Shown here piece after piece: positions 55,054 to 64,000 of a stretch of 64,000 bases of DNA (position 1 is its first letter; each line of letters begins with the position of its first letter). This DNA is from Halomonas denitrificans (GTDB lineage: Bacteria > Pseudomonadota > Gammaproteobacteria > Xanthomonadales > Wenzhouxiangellaceae), in contig JAHVKF010000003.1 in NCBI GenBank assembly GCA_019800895.1, positions 62,001 through 126,000 on the forward strand, read 5' to 3'. The notes under the pieces were generated by a model, which saw only the letters and a list, made by a program, of their open reading frames with translations, searched no databases and was not told the origin of the DNA. The position numbers and the translations under genes were made by a program.

Positions 55054-56145
55054 CTAGCCGGCGACCGGTGCGCCGGGCCGACCGGTGCGCTCGATCGCTG
55101 CGGACTGCTTCGGGTCGAACAGCACCAGGTGGTCGGCGTCGAGCACGATGCCGACCGTCTCGCCCTCGGCGAAGTTGTCGTGGCTCGGAAACAACGCCCC
55201 GACGCGCTCGCCGCTTTCGAGTTCGAGCTTGTAGAGGATGTCGGCGCCCTGGAACTGGCGATTGACGACCCGGGCCGGACAGCCGTTGCGGTCCGGACGG
55301 ATGTCGTCGGGCCGGACCAGCAGTTCGAGCGCCTGGCCGGGGCCGGCCTCGATCTCGTCGGGCAGCGGCGACATGCCGAGCGCATGCCGGATCTCGTGGC
55401 CGCCGGCCTCGACCTCGGCGCGGATGTAGCTGCCGCGGCCGGTGAAGGCGGCCACGTAGCGGCAGATCGGCCGATGGTAGAGCTGGTAGGGCGTGTCCCA
55501 CTGCAGCATCCGGCCGTTGAACATCAGGCCGATGCGGTCGGCCAGGGCGAAGGCCTCCTGCTGGTCGTGCGTGACCATGAGCGTCGCGGTTCCGCGCGCC
55601 TTCAACAGGCTCCGGATCTCGTCGCCCATCTGGCGTCGCAGGCCGGCATCGAGATTGCTGAACGGCTCGTCCATCAGCAGCACGGCGGGTTCCGGCGCCA
55701 GCGCGCGCGCCAGCGCCACGCGTTGCTGCTGACCGCCGGAAAGCTCGTGCGGGTAGCGCTGGTCGAGTCCGGTCAGCCCGGTCAGCGCAAGCAATTCGCG
55801 GATCCGCTCGCGGCGCCGGGATGCTGAAAGCCGCCGCAGGCCGAAGCCGATGTTGGCCTCGACGGTCAGGTGCGGGAACAGGGCGTGGTCCTGGAACACC
55901 ATGCCGACGCTGCGTCGCTCCGGTGCGACCCGCGTCCCCGGCGCGCTGACGAGGCGGTCGTCGATCCGGATGACGCCGCGCGACAGGTCTTCGAAACCGG
56001 CGATCGCGCGAAGCGCGGTGGTCTTGCCGCAACCGGAGGCGCCCAGCAGGCAGCCGATCTCGCCGGCCTCGAGCTGGAAATCCAGGCCGCAGACCACCGG
56101 CGTGCCGTCATAGCCAAGCTCGATGTCCTCGACGTGCAGCATCAT
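55054..56145 (-). CDS. ABC transporter ATP-binding protein (FbpC/PotA type)
   Basis: A 363-residue importer ATPase. Walker A L-G-A-S-G-C-G-K-T-T, signature L-S-G-G-Q-Q-Q-R, Walker B L-L-M-D-E-P-F-S-N-L-D and the H-loop T-H-D-Q-Q-E-A are intact. A C-terminal TOBE-like domain (about 250-363) follows, as in ferric iron (FbpC) and polyamine (PotA) systems. No permease or binding protein is in the window, so the substrate is open. The ATG at 56145 overlaps the aminotransferase stop by 4 bp, an unusual pairing. Confidence 0.85.
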   Translation of the reverse strand: MMLHVEDIELGYDGTPVVCGLDFQLEAGEIGCLLGASGCGKTTALRAIAGFEDLSRGVIRIDDRLVSAPGTRVAPERRSVGMVFQDHALFPHLTVEANIGFGLRRLSASRRRERIRELLALTGLTGLDQRYPHELSGGQQQRVALARALAPEPAVLLMDEPFSNLDAGLRRQMGDEIRSLLKARGTATLMVTHDQQEAFALADRIGLMFNGRMLQWDTPYQLYHRPICRYVAAFTGRGSYIRAEVEAGGHEIRHALGMSPLPDEIEAGPGQALELLVRPDDIRPDRNGCPARVVNRQFQGADILYKLELESGERVGALFPSHDNFAEGETVGIVLDADHLVLFDPKQSAAIERTGRPGAPVAG

Positions 56146-57359
56146 CGAGCGACGTCCTTGTTGCCTGCACCGACGCGCGCACCGACGTCGGGGTCGACGA
56201 TGCCGTCGGCGACCGTGTCGGCGATCGTCATCGCCTGCTCCCGGTCGATGATCAGCGGCGGCAGCAGGCGGATCACGCGCTCGTGGGTCACGTTGATCAG
56301 CACCTGCCGCTCGAGCGCGTGGTCGCGCACGTCCATCGCGCTGTCGACCAGCTCGACCCCGATCATCAGGCCGCGGCCGCGGATGTCGACGACCCGCGCG
56401 CAGCCGTTCAGGCGTTCGCGCAGGCGGTCGACGAGGGCCCGGCCGAGCTCGTGCGACCGTGCGTTCAGGTCCAGCGCCTCCATCCGCTCCAGCACCGTGA
56501 GCGCGGTGCGGCAGGCCAGGGGACTGCCGCCGTAGGTCGTGCCGTGACTGCCCGGCGTGAGCACGTCCGCGGCCCCTCCGCGGGCCACGCAGGCGGCGAC
56601 GGGAACGCCGTTGCCGAGGGCCTTGGCCGACGTCAGCACGTCGGGCCGGCAATCCGGCTCGTGCTGGTGGGCGAACCATGCGCCGGTCCGGCACAGGCCG
56701 GTCTGGATCTCGTCGAGCATCAGCAGCGCCGCGTGTTCGTCGCAGGCGCTGCGCAACGCGGCGAGGTATCCGTCGGGCGGGATCCTGACACCGCCCTCGC
56801 CCTGGATCGGCTCGAGCAGCACGGCCACGATCGTCGGGTCGGCGGCCAATGCCGCGGCGGCGGCCGGCGCATCGCCGAACGGTACCCGGACGAAGCCGTC
56901 GACCAGCGGGGCGAAGCCGTGCTGCAGCTTGCCGGGCGCCGAAGCGCTGATCGCGCCCAGCGTGCGACCGTGGAAGGCGCCGTCGACGACCAGGATTCGC
57001 GGGCATTCGATGCCGCGCTCGAAGCCGTGGCGACGAGCGATCTTCAGCGCGCACTCGATCGCCTCGGCACCCGTGTTGGTGATGAACGCTCGGTCCATGC
57101 CGCTGAGCGCGCAGAGCCGTTCGGCCAGCCGCTCCTGCAGGCGGATGTGCCCGAGATTGGCGGTGTGGACCAGGGTCCGGACCTGGTCGCAGATCGCTTC
57201 GGCGAGCACCGGGTCGGCATGGCCGAGGCTGCACACGGCGATGCCGCTGACCGCATCGAGGTAGCGGGTGCCGTGCTCGTCGAACAGCCAGGCGCCGTCG
57301 CCGCGCTCGAACGCGATGGGCATCCGCGCGTAGGTGTTCATCAGGAAGGTCGAGTTCAC
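56142..57359 (-). CDS. argD: acetylornithine/succinyldiaminopimelate aminotransferase (ArgD-like)
   Basis: A class III PLP aminotransferase of about 405 residues. The N-terminus L-M-N-T-Y-A-R-M-P-I-A-F-E-R-G is typical of ArgD. T-N-T-G-A-E-A-I-E-C-A binds the cofactor phosphate, L-D-E-I-Q-T-G holds the ring-contact Asp, and T-S-A-K-A-L-G-N-G carries the PLP lysine. It acts in arginine and lysine synthesis. Start: GTG at 57359, or ATG at 57341. It overlaps the downstream ABC ATPase gene by 4 bp; the genomic neighbour does not confirm arginine synthesis, so a related omega-aminotransferase remains possible. Confidence 0.85.
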   Translation of the reverse strand: MNSTFLMNTYARMPIAFERGDGAWLFDEHGTRYLDAVSGIAVCSLGHADPVLAEAICDQVRTLVHTANLGHIRLQERLAERLCALSGMDRAFITNTGAEAIECALKIARRHGFERGIECPRILVVDGAFHGRTLGAISASAPGKLQHGFAPLVDGFVRVPFGDAPAAAAALAADPTIVAVLLEPIQGEGGVRIPPDGYLAALRSACDEHAALLMLDEIQTGLCRTGAWFAHQHEPDCRPDVLTSAKALGNGVPVAACVARGGAADVLTPGSHGTTYGGSPLACRTALTVLERMEALDLNARSHELGRALVDRLRERLNGCARVVDIRGRGLMIGVELVDSAMDVRDHALERQVLINVTHERVIRLLPPLIIDREQAMTIADTVADGIVDPDVGARVGAGNKDVAR

Positions 57360-57511
57360 GACGTCGATTCTACGCGCAGCGGGGCGGGGTCTGGAATCGA
57401 GCGCCGGCCCGGGGGCCGGGCCGGCGCGAGGATCGGAGGTGGATCCGGGGTCGAGGCTGCCGACGCGATCGAACGCTCGTCGACCGTCCGGCGTGCCGAA
57501 GGGAGGAAGGG

Positions 57512-58093
57512 TCAGCCCTTCATCCGGCCGGCGACGAACTCCCAGTTGACCAGCTTCCAGAAGGCCTCGATGTACTTGGGCCGGGCATTGCGGTAGTCGA
57601 TGTAGTAGGCGTGTTCCCACACATCGCAGGTCAGCAGTGGCGTGGCCGAGCCGGTCAGCGGGGTATCGGCGTCGTCGGTGTTGACGATGGCCAGCGTGCC
57701 GTCCTCGTTCTGCACCAGCCAGGTCCAGCCGGAACCGAAGTTGCCCACGGCACTGTCGCTGAATTTCTCCTTGAAGTTGTCGAAGGAGCCGAAGTCGCGC
57801 TCGATCGCGTCGGCCAGGGCGCCGTCGGGCGCACCGCCGCCGTTGGGGCTCAGGCAGTTCCAGTAGAACGTGTGGTTCCAGACCTGGGCGGCGTTGTTGA
57901 AGGTGCCGCCGGAGGCGCTGCGGATGATCTCCTCGAGCGACTTGTCGGCCTCGGGCGTGCCCTCGACCGCGTTGTTCAGCTTGTCGACGTAGGCCTGGTG
58001 GTGCTTGCCGTAGTGGTACTCCAGGGTCTCGGCGGAAATGTGCGGTTCCAGCGCGTTCTTCGCGTAGGGAAGGTCGGGAAGCGTGAACGACAT
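57512..58093 (-). CDS. sodB: iron superoxide dismutase
   Basis: A 193-residue Fe/Mn SOD. Metal ligands are His27, His74, Asp157 and His161 (D-V-W-E-H-A-Y-Y). Gln70 in F-N-N-A-A-Q-V-W and the A-A-Q-V-W-N-H-T-F-Y-W segment indicate the iron type. It removes cytoplasmic superoxide. The ATG at 58093 has GAGGAG about 8 bases upstream. A TACCAT -10-like hexamer lies at 58154-58159 on the minus strand. Confidence 0.95.
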   Translation of the reverse strand: MSFTLPDLPYAKNALEPHISAETLEYHYGKHHQAYVDKLNNAVEGTPEADKSLEEIIRSASGGTFNNAAQVWNHTFYWNCLSPNGGGAPDGALADAIERDFGSFDNFKEKFSDSAVGNFGSGWTWLVQNEDGTLAIVNTDDADTPLTGSATPLLTCDVWEHAYYIDYRNARPKYIEAFWKLVNWEFVAGRMKG

Positions 58094-58203
58094 GACGAAC
58101 TCCTCGGGTTGGATTCGAAGGGCAGGGCCGGACCTCGGCCCACGACAGTCAAGATGGTACCGTAGCCATCGAGATCAAGGCGTCAGTCCCGGAGGACGAC
58201 CCG

Positions 58204-59778
58204 ATGGCGCGGCAACCCGAGCGATTCGACCCCGACGACCGGATCGAACTGGCGGTGTTCGAAAGTCGTCTCGCGGCGCTTTGCGAGACGATGGGCGCGG
58301 TGCTCCGCCGCGCCGCGTTCTCGCCCAACATCCGCGACCGGCTGGACTTCTCCTGCGCGCTGTTCGACGCCGGCGGCGAGCTTCTCGCCCAGGCCACGCA
58401 CATCCCGGTCCACCTCGGGTCCATGGCCTGGGCGATGCGCGACCTCGTCCACCGCTTCGACTGGGCGCCGGGCCACCGGCTGCTGCTCAACGACCCCTAC
58501 GCCGGCGGCACGCACCTGCCCGACGTGACGTTGATTGCACCGGTGTTCATCGATGACGACCTGGTGGGATTCGTCGCCAATCGCGCCCATCATGCCGATA
58601 TCGGCTCCGAAACACCGGGATCCATGCCGCTCAGCCGCTCGCTCGAGGACGAGGGCGTGCTGATCTCGCCGACCTGGCTCTACCGCGACGGTCGTCGCGA
58701 CGACGCGGTGTTCGAATCGATCTGCGAGCCGATGCGAAACCCTGCGCTCGCCGCGGCCGATTTCCAGGCCCAGGTCGCGGCCTCGGCCGACGGCGAGCGG
58801 GCGCTGGGTCGCCTGGTCGCGGACTACGGCATCGACCGATTCGGCGCGCTGTGCGACGGGCTGAACGCCTACGCCGAACGGCTGGCCCGCGCCTCCCTCG
58901 ACGCTCTGCCGGTCGGGACCTATCGAGCCGAGGACGCGATGGACGACGACGGTGCGGGCGGGCCCGGCCCGGTGATCCGCGTGCGGGTCGATGTCGTCGA
59001 TGCGGCGGACGGCGGGCGAAGCCTCAGGATGGACTTCGACGGCACCGACGGTGCGGTGGCCGGAAACCTGAACTGCCCGATGAGCGTGACCGCGGCGGCG
59101 GCGTTCTACGTCGTTCGCTGCCTGCTGCCCGACGAGACGCCGTCCTGCGCGGGGGCGCTGGCGCCGCTGCAGCTGGTCGCGCCGGCGGGGTGCCTGGTCC
59201 ACGCGCAGGCGCCGTCGGCCACCGCGGCGGGCAACGTCGAAACCAGCCAGCGCATCGTCGACGTGCTGCTTCGGGCGCTGGCCGATGCGCTCCCGGAACG
59301 GATTCCCGCCGCCAGCCAGGGCACGATGAACAACGTCGGCCTGGGCGCCTCGGACTGGAGCTACTACGAGACCCTGGCCGGCGGTTGCGGGGCCAGCGCG
59401 GCCTGCGCCGGTCGCTCGGCCACCCACAGCCACATGACCAACACCCTGAACACGCCGGCGGAGGTGCTGGAGAGTCATTTTCCGCTGCGCCTGGTCGAAT
59501 ACCGCGTGCGCCGCGACAGCGGCGGCCGGGGCCGTCGTGCGGGCGGCGACGGACTGGTCCGGACCTTCGAGTTCCTGGAGACCACCGACGTGACCCTGAT
59601 CACCGAGCGCCGTGGGGAAGGTCCCTGGGGGCTCGACGGCGGTTCAGCCGGCGCGCCGGGCGAGAACCGGCTCGACGGTGAGCGTCTGCCGGCGAAGGTC
59701 GGACTGCGGGCCGAGGCCGGCCAGCGACTGACGATCCTGACGCCGGGCGGTGGCGGCTTCGGTGCGGCGGAGGCGTGA
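58204..59778 (+). CDS. hydantoinase B/oxoprolinase family protein
   Basis: A 524-residue protein of the HyuB family. Family segments include [30 protein letters not shown], and Q-G-T-M-N-N-V later on. HyuB normally works with HyuA in ATP-dependent opening of hydantoin or 5-oxoproline rings. No hyuA is present next to it, so its partner must be elsewhere or its role differs. ATG at 58204 has GGAGGA upstream. Confidence 0.88.
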   Translation: MARQPERFDPDDRIELAVFESRLAALCETMGAVLRRAAFSPNIRDRLDFSCALFDAGGELLAQATHIPVHLGSMAWAMRDLVHRFDWAPGHRLLLNDPYAGGTHLPDVTLIAPVFIDDDLVGFVANRAHHADIGSETPGSMPLSRSLEDEGVLISPTWLYRDGRRDDAVFESICEPMRNPALAAADFQAQVAASADGERALGRLVADYGIDRFGALCDGLNAYAERLARASLDALPVGTYRAEDAMDDDGAGGPGPVIRVRVDVVDAADGGRSLRMDFDGTDGAVAGNLNCPMSVTAAAAFYVVRCLLPDETPSCAGALAPLQLVAPAGCLVHAQAPSATAAGNVETSQRIVDVLLRALADALPERIPAASQGTMNNVGLGASDWSYYETLAGGCGASAACAGRSATHSHMTNTLNTPAEVLESHFPLRLVEYRVRRDSGGRGRRAGGDGLVRTFEFLETTDVTLITERRGEGPWGLDGGSAGAPGENRLDGERLPAKVGLRAEAGQRLTILTPGGGGFGAAEA

Positions 59779-59797
59779 GCGCCGATCGGCCGGCGGA

Positions 59798-60427
59798 TCA
59801 GCCCTTGGCCAGCGTGGCCGGATCAAGGCCGCCCAGTTCCTGCCACCGGTTGACGATGGTGCAGAACAGGCGGGCGGTGCGCTCCGTGTCGTAGCGGGCC
59901 GAGTGGGCCTCGTCGGAATCCCAGTCGAGGCCCGCCGCCTGCACCGCGCGAGCGAGCACGGTCTGCCCGTAGGCCAGTCCGCCGAGGGTGGCGGTATCGA
60001 AGCTGGAAAACGGATGGAACGGATTGCGCTTGTAGTCCACCCGGGCGACCGCTGCGTTGAGAAAACCGAGATCGAAGGAGGGATTGTGGCCGACCAGGAT
60101 CGCACGCTTGCAGCCGGTCTCGCGCAGGCGACGGCGGATCGGCTGGAACACGTCGGCCAGGGCCTCGCGCTCCGGCACGGCCATGCGCAGGGGGTGATCG
60201 GGCTTGATGCCGGTGAATTCCAGTGCCGCCTGCTCGATGTTCGCGCCCTCGAAGGGTTCCACATGGCGCATGATCATGTCGCCCGGCACCAGTCGTCCCT
60301 CGTCGTCCATGTCGATGAGGCACGCGGCGAGTTCCAGCAGCGCGTCGGTTTCGGCGTTGAAGCCCCCGGTCTCGACGTCGACGACCACGGGCAGGAATCC
60401 GCGGAAGCGGACCTTGATATCCATCAT
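59798..60427 (-). CDS. rnt: ribonuclease T
   Basis: A 209-residue DEDDh exonuclease. Motif I is [10 protein letters not shown] (Asp17, Glu19), motif II lies in G-H-N-P-S-F-D, and motif III is [11 protein letters not shown] with the catalytic His. These and the length fit RNase T, which trims tRNA 3' ends and other stable RNAs. Start: ATG at 60427 or the adjacent ATG at 60424. It is divergent from the GumN gene by 20 bp. Confidence 0.93.
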   Translation of the reverse strand: MMDIKVRFRGFLPVVVDVETGGFNAETDALLELAACLIDMDDEGRLVPGDMIMRHVEPFEGANIEQAALEFTGIKPDHPLRMAVPEREALADVFQPIRRRLRETGCKRAILVGHNPSFDLGFLNAAVARVDYKRNPFHPFSSFDTATLGGLAYGQTVLARAVQAAGLDWDSDEAHSARYDTERTARLFCTIVNRWQELGGLDPATLAKG

Positions 60428-60447
60428 TCGGTGTTGACGGGGAGAGA

Positions 60448-61398
60448 GTGAGCATACGCTACCAGATCGGAGGCGCCACCGGCATGCTGCGGAGACTCGT
60501 ACGACCGAATCGACGGAGGCGACACGAGCGCTGGAACGCGGTCGCTCCGGCCCTGCTCGCATCGTTTCTCGCGCTCATCCTGGTTTCGGCGCCGCAACCT
60601 GCCGCCTCGCAGGTGTTCTGGACGGTCGAAACGCCGGACGGCAAGCTCGGCTGGCTGCTCGGCACGATCCACACGGAAGATCCCCGCGTCCTCGATTTCC
60701 CGCCGGCTCTGCAGCAGGCCCTGGACGACGCCGACCGGGTCGCGCTGGAACTCGTGCCCGATGCCGCCATGCTCGCCGCGCTGAGCGAGGCGATGCTGCT
60801 GCCGCGCGGCGAACGCCTGTCGGAGGTGCTCAGCCCGGCGCTCTACGCCGACGTGCTCGCGGTCCTGGACGACTACGGGCTGGATGCCCCGGCGGTGGAG
60901 CGAATGCGTCCCTGGGCGGTGGCGATGACGCTCGCCCTGCCGCCGCCGGAGACCGGGCTGTTCATGGACATGGCCCTGGCCTTCCGGGCCGCGCGGCTCG
61001 GGGCCGAGGTCGAGGCGCTGGAGACGCTGGACGAGCAGCTCGCATTCCTGACCGGTCTGGGTCGCGAAGCGCACATCGAGATGCTCGAACTGGCGGTGGC
61101 CGACAGCGACGGCGGTCGCGCGCTGTTCGAGGCGCTGATTCAGGCCTACCTCGCGCGCGACAGCGAGCGCTTGCGCGCACTCGCCGAGCGCGAGCTCGAG
61201 CGCATGGGCCCGGAGATCCGCGCGCGCTTCGAGGCCGAGGGCATCGTCGCGCGAAATCGCCGCATGGCGGAACGTGCCGCGCCGCTCTACGACCGGGGCG
61301 GCACCCTGGTCGCGGTCGGCGCCCTGCACCTGCCGGGCGAGTACGGCCTCGTCGAGCTTCTCCGCTCGCGCGGCTACGTCGTCGAGCCCGTCTACTGA
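60448..61398 (+). CDS. TraB/GumN family protein
   Basis: A 316-residue protein. An N-terminal hydrophobic segment (about 33-54) follows a basic stretch and looks like a signal peptide. The domain opens with L-L-G-T-I-H-T-E-D (conserved His) and closes with [15 protein letters not shown], the TraB/GumN ends that resemble a Tiki-like metalloprotease fold. It is probably periplasmic. Start: GTG at 60448 with GGGGAGA upstream; ATG at 60484 is an alternative. Confidence 0.85.
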   Translation: MSIRYQIGGATGMLRRLVRPNRRRRHERWNAVAPALLASFLALILVSAPQPAASQVFWTVETPDGKLGWLLGTIHTEDPRVLDFPPALQQALDDADRVALELVPDAAMLAALSEAMLLPRGERLSEVLSPALYADVLAVLDDYGLDAPAVERMRPWAVAMTLALPPPETGLFMDMALAFRAARLGAEVEALETLDEQLAFLTGLGREAHIEMLELAVADSDGGRALFEALIQAYLARDSERLRALAERELERMGPEIRARFEAEGIVARNRRMAERAAPLYDRGGTLVAVGALHLPGEYGLVELLRSRGYVVEPVY

Positions 61399-61400
61399 AT

Positions 61401-61418
61401 CGGCGCCTGCGGGCGCCG
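61401..61418. terminator. hairpin between convergent gumN-like and DoxX genes
   Basis: A perfect 7-bp stem CGGCGCC/GGCGCCG around TGCG fills most of the 25-base convergent gap. There is no T-tract on either side. Confidence 0.45.
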
Positions 61419-61423
61419 TCGCG

Positions 61424-62080
61424 TCAACCGCGAAGCGAGTGCGCGAAGGCCGACAGCGCGGCGGCGACGATCAACAGCACCCCCCACAGCGGGATCAGGT
61501 AGACCAACGCGATGCCGGGGACGAGTAGCGCCAGCGCGAGGGCGAGCAGGTCGTCGCGGCGCGTATCGACCAGGTCCGCGCGGCCGCCGAGCTTGACCAG
61601 GGCGTGATCGAGGCTGAGCTTGCCCCCGCCCATGAACACCAGCGGCAGAAGCATCGCCATGAACAGCAGCGGAATGCGGTAGTTGCCGAAACCGTCGTTG
61701 CTCACCGCGTAGCCCTTCCACAGCTCCGACAGCGAGTTCCAGTCGCTCGGCCAGTGGGTCGAGACGATCGCGATCGTGGTGACGACGAACAGCGAAAAGG
61801 CGAAGAAGCGCGTGAGCAGACCGAGCATCAGCGCGATCGCCGCCAGCACCTCGATCCAGGTGACCATCGCCCAGTTCATGCCGGCGGGGAACCAGTCGAA
61901 GGGGGGGGGAAAGCCCTTGTCGGCAAACCAGCCGGGCACGCCTTCGACGCCCGCCTTGCGCAGGCCGGCGGACAGGAACTCGTAGCCCAGCAGCAGGCGC
62001 AGGCCCAGCGGAGCGACCCAGTCGCCGGCGGATCGCAGGCGGTCGGTCAGGCGGTCGTAGGCTTCGATCAATCCATTCAT
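61424..62080 (-). CDS. DoxX-family membrane protein of the bufferin/Hvf locus
   Basis: A 218-residue DoxX-like protein with four to five membrane segments. It opens with L-R-L-L-L-G-Y-E-F-L-S-A-G-L-R-K-A and has the W-F-A-D-K-G-F-P and M-N-W-A-M-V-T-W-I-E segments common to the HvfX subgroup. It ends the locus 63.9 to 61.4 kb. In related systems this membrane protein accompanies the modified copper-binding peptide; its exact job is not settled. The gap to the previous gene is 156 bp. Confidence 0.85.
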   Translation of the reverse strand: MNGLIEAYDRLTDRLRSAGDWVAPLGLRLLLGYEFLSAGLRKAGVEGVPGWFADKGFPPPFDWFPAGMNWAMVTWIEVLAAIALMLGLLTRFFAFSLFVVTTIAIVSTHWPSDWNSLSELWKGYAVSNDGFGNYRIPLLFMAMLLPLVFMGGGKLSLDHALVKLGGRADLVDTRRDDLLALALALLVPGIALVYLIPLWGVLLIVAAALSAFAHSLRG

Positions 62081-62236
62081 CGGAACGGTTCTCCTTGGGC
62101 GGGTATGCGGGCCGGATACCCGCTGGTTTCAGCGAGCCGGCAATGGCGGGATGGTTGATGTTCGCTGTTCTTCCGGTCGGTTCGGGTGCTTGTTCGATGC
62201 CCGGGTCCGGGCGGTTCTCGATCGTGCGAGCCCGGT

Positions 62237-63025
62237 TCAGTCCGGCGGCTCGTGCGCGGTCCCGCAGATCAGGCCCTGGCGGCAAAGGTCCTCGAGCAGT
62301 GCGCGTCCGTGCTCGACCAGCGCTGCCGGATCGGGATGATCCAGCTCCCCGGCGATCCGCTGCAGCGCATCGCGGCCGGTCAGCGATGCGTCGGACTTCA
62401 GCAGCTCGAGCAGGCGACCGGTGACGGGGTTGATCTTCAGGCGGACCAGCCGATCGTCGACGGTTCGGCAGATCGCCAGCGCGGTCGGTGATTCCTCCAG
62501 GTACGGCGATTCGTCCGCGGACGGCGAGGGCGCCCGGATCGCGTGGACGGGCCAACGGTAGGCGGCCAGCTGCAGCGTCGGGTTCAGGCGCGGGCGGCCC
62601 TCGACCGGGTCGCCGTCGCTCACGACCTCGACGTCGGCCGGGTCGCGTTCGTCATTGCGCACGGTGGTGGTCAGGAATTGCCAATGCGCCAGTTCGGCCA
62701 GCCAGGGCCGATCCGAGTGATGCTCGGGGTGATCGGCCAGGAATCGGACGAACTCGCGCCCGATTTCGGGGAACAGCGGCGTGGTCGCGCGGTGCTCGAC
62801 CAGGAAAGCGCGAATCAGCGCCTTCCAGCGCTGGGCGCCGACCGTCTTGCGGACCAGCGGGAAGTTCTTCTCGAACAGGCTCGAGACGTTGTTGAAGAAC
62901 AGGCGGCGATAGATCGCCAGGCGCCGATCCTCGATGCCTTCCGGCGCAGGGTTCGTGTCGGGATCCCGGATATGGTCGGCGAAGCGCTTCTGCAGCGCCG
63001 CCAGGCGTTCAGGAGGCGTGGGCAT
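62237..63025 (-). CDS. HvfC-like DUF2063 partner protein
   Basis: A 262-residue protein of the DUF2063 (putative DNA-binding) family. It opens with [14 protein letters not shown] and has [16 protein letters not shown], the family signature. In MNIO systems it is the partner that binds the precursor and presents it to the DUF692 enzyme. The ATG at 63025 lies inside the end of the DUF692 gene (17-bp overlap), so production is coupled. The DNA-binding label of the family is probably misleading. Confidence 0.87.
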   Translation of the reverse strand: MPTPPERLAALQKRFADHIRDPDTNPAPEGIEDRRLAIYRRLFFNNVSSLFEKNFPLVRKTVGAQRWKALIRAFLVEHRATTPLFPEIGREFVRFLADHPEHHSDRPWLAELAHWQFLTTTVRNDERDPADVEVVSDGDPVEGRPRLNPTLQLAAYRWPVHAIRAPSPSADESPYLEESPTALAICRTVDDRLVRLKINPVTGRLLELLKSDASLTGRDALQRIAGELDHPDPAALVEHGRALLEDLCRQGLICGTAHEPPD

Positions 63026-63884
63026 ACCGGTTCGGGGTCTGCCGGTGGCGGGACTGCACGCGGTGGATCGTCTGCACTTCGGCGAGCAGTTGCTCGACCG
63101 GCGGGAAGTTGAAGTCGCGCTCGAGCAGCGTCGGCACCGGACCGAGCTTCGCATAGGCAGCGTCGAGCAAGTCCCAGACCGGGTCGATCACGTCTGCGCC
63201 GTGCGTGTCGACGATGAGGTCGTCGGCTTCGTTCCAGTGACCGGCGACGTGGATGTAGGCGACCCGTTCGGCGGGCAGGCCGGCCAGGAACGCGGCCGCA
63301 TCGTAGCGGTGGTTGACGCTGTTGACGTGGATGTTGTTCACGTCCAAAAGCAGGTCGCAGTCCGCGCGCTCGAGGACCGCGTTGATGAATTCGAGTTCGC
63401 TCAGCTCCGTGGTCGGCTGGGCGTAGTAGGAAATGTTCTCGACCGCGATCCGCCGTCCGACCAGGTCCTGGGCCTGGCGGATCCGCCCGGCGACCCAGTC
63501 CACCGCTTCTTCGGTGAAGGGAATCGGCATCAGGTCGTAGAGGTGGCCGTGCTCGGAGCAGTAGCTCAGGTGTTCGGAATAGATCCGGATGTCGTGCGTA
63601 TCGAGGAAGCGGCGCACGCGCTTCAGGAAGGTCTCGTCCAGCGGTTCGGGCGCGCCCAGCGAAAGCGAGAGGCCGTGACAGACGAAGGGCAGCCGCTCCG
63701 TGTATCGGCGAAACGCCTTGCCGCGCGCGCCGCCGACGCCGATCCAGTTCTCCGGCGCGACCTCCATGAAGTCCACCGGCGACAGGTCGGCGTGCTCGAG
63801 CGGGCCCAGGAGGGCCCGCCGGAGCCCGAGTCCGGCTCCCTGCACGGGGAACGGACTCTGGTCGTGCTTCACGTCGTGACTCAC
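63009..63884 (-). CDS. MNIO-family (DUF692) peptide-modifying iron enzyme, HvfB-like
   Basis: A 291-residue DUF692 TIM-barrel enzyme. Probable metal ligands sit in [29 protein letters not shown] and H-V-A-G-H. Multinuclear non-haem iron oxidases of this family (MbnB, HvfB, bufferin enzymes) modify cysteines of ribosomal peptides into copper-binding groups. GTG at 63884 is the best start; the open frame continues upstream but overlaps the precursor gene. The precursor ends 43 bp upstream and the partner protein gene overlaps its end. Confidence 0.9.
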   Translation of the reverse strand: MSHDVKHDQSPFPVQGAGLGLRRALLGPLEHADLSPVDFMEVAPENWIGVGGARGKAFRRYTERLPFVCHGLSLSLGAPEPLDETFLKRVRRFLDTHDIRIYSEHLSYCSEHGHLYDLMPIPFTEEAVDWVAGRIRQAQDLVGRRIAVENISYYAQPTTELSELEFINAVLERADCDLLLDVNNIHVNSVNHRYDAAAFLAGLPAERVAYIHVAGHWNEADDLIVDTHGADVIDPVWDLLDAAYAKLGPVPTLLERDFNFPPVEQLLAEVQTIHRVQSRHRQTPNRYAHAS

Positions 63885-63927
63885 GTAGGAATTCCCGGCG
63901 TGATGTACGAGGAGATCCGCGGGCCGA

Positions 63928-64000
63928 TCAGACGGCGCCGCAGGAGCCTTCGCCGCACGAGCCTTCACCGCAGGAGCCTTCACCACAGGACCCCTCGGAG
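63928..64000 (-). CDS. bufferin/HvfA-type RiPP precursor with EGSCG repeats (partial, N-terminus off window)
   Basis: Only the last 23 residues are in the window. They read as four head-to-tail E-G-S-C-G units followed by A-V and a TGA at 63928-63930. Precursors of this type (DUF2282/BUF_2) have a signal peptide and a C-terminal run of E-G-K-C-G-like motifs whose cysteines are modified by the neighbouring MNIO enzyme. Ser instead of Lys at the third position is a variation. The frame is too short to be listed as a gene by size filters, but the repeats and the DUF692 neighbour make the call firm. Confidence 0.88.
   Translation of the reverse strand, partial: SEGSCGEGSCGEGSCGEGSCGAV

Noticed and set aside
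63885-63986. N-terminal extension of the DUF692 enzyme
   Set aside because: The extra Ala/Lys/Pro residues come from reading the EGSCG precursor in another frame; family similarity begins after the GTG at 63884.

Overview
The window is GC-rich bacterial chromosome, almost fully coding, with many 1-4 bp start/stop overlaps. Gene content (cbb3 oxidase with FNR, UppP, GlnA, PurE/PurK, RNase T, Dtd, DUF4124, GumN/TraB, an ECF sigma factor paired with a TPR-bearing Ser/Thr kinase) points to a Gammaproteobacterium, probably in or near Lysobacterales/Xanthomonadales (for example Wenzhouxiangella-like). That placement is inference from gene content, not from a marker tree. I saw no tRNA, rRNA, CRISPR array, transposase or prophage.

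Layout. 1-3.7 kb: the end of an NfeD-like membrane protease, a SIMPL protein, an NRDE protein, an alpha/beta hydrolase, a REPIN-like repeat pair and a cold-shock gene with a clear terminator. 4.0-7.0 kb: a coupled sulfotransferase, glycosyltransferase and deacetylase locus. 7.0-7.5 kb: a gene-free nest of inverted repeats. 7.5-13.1 kb (minus): an SbcC/YhaN-like ATPase with its SbcD/YhaO-like nuclease, then a CDF metal exporter. 13.1-22.3 kb: a Ser/Thr kinase, a divergent ECF sigma factor, and two large divergent secreted proteins that share a C-terminal D-G-F-E-S motif. 22.3-26.2 kb: a YgjP-type metallopeptidase and two coupled exported proteins of a family I do not recognise, built from three copies of one roughly 280-residue unit. 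26.2-30.9 kb (minus): DUF2868, DUF3482 GTPase and ABC-F genes.

30.9-42.7 kb is a complete microaerobic respiration block: ccoNOQP, a small membrane protein, ccoG, ccoHIS, a SafE-like exporter, hemN and fnr. Three FNR boxes stand before ccoN, ccoH and hemN. Each lies exactly 22 bp before a -10-like hexamer, the geometry of class II FNR activation. FNR would therefore control oxidase subunits, copper loading and assembly factors, and oxygen-independent haem synthesis together. An inverted-repeat element sits between the ccoP-linked gene and ccoG.

42.8-61.4 kb is mostly housekeeping: an M14 carboxypeptidase, a PEBP protein, uppP, glnA, a DUF4124 protein, dtd, an LpxL-like acyltransferase, a TPR protein, an FeS-type photolyase, a Trm112-like protein, purEK, an orphan ABC ATPase coupled to an ArgD-like aminotransferase, sodB, a hydantoinase B-like protein, RNase T and a GumN/TraB protein. 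A G-rich heptamer tandem repeat lies in the promoter interval of the photolyase gene.

61.4-64.0 kb (minus) is a bufferin/Hvf-type RiPP locus: the end of a precursor made of EGSCG repeats, then an MNIO (DUF692) enzyme, its DUF2063 partner and a DoxX membrane protein. In known relatives this pathway installs copper-binding groups on the precursor. It is the most unusual biochemistry in the window. The least described items are the three-unit exported family at 23.0-26.2 kb and the shared C-terminal motif at 16.2-22.3 kb.
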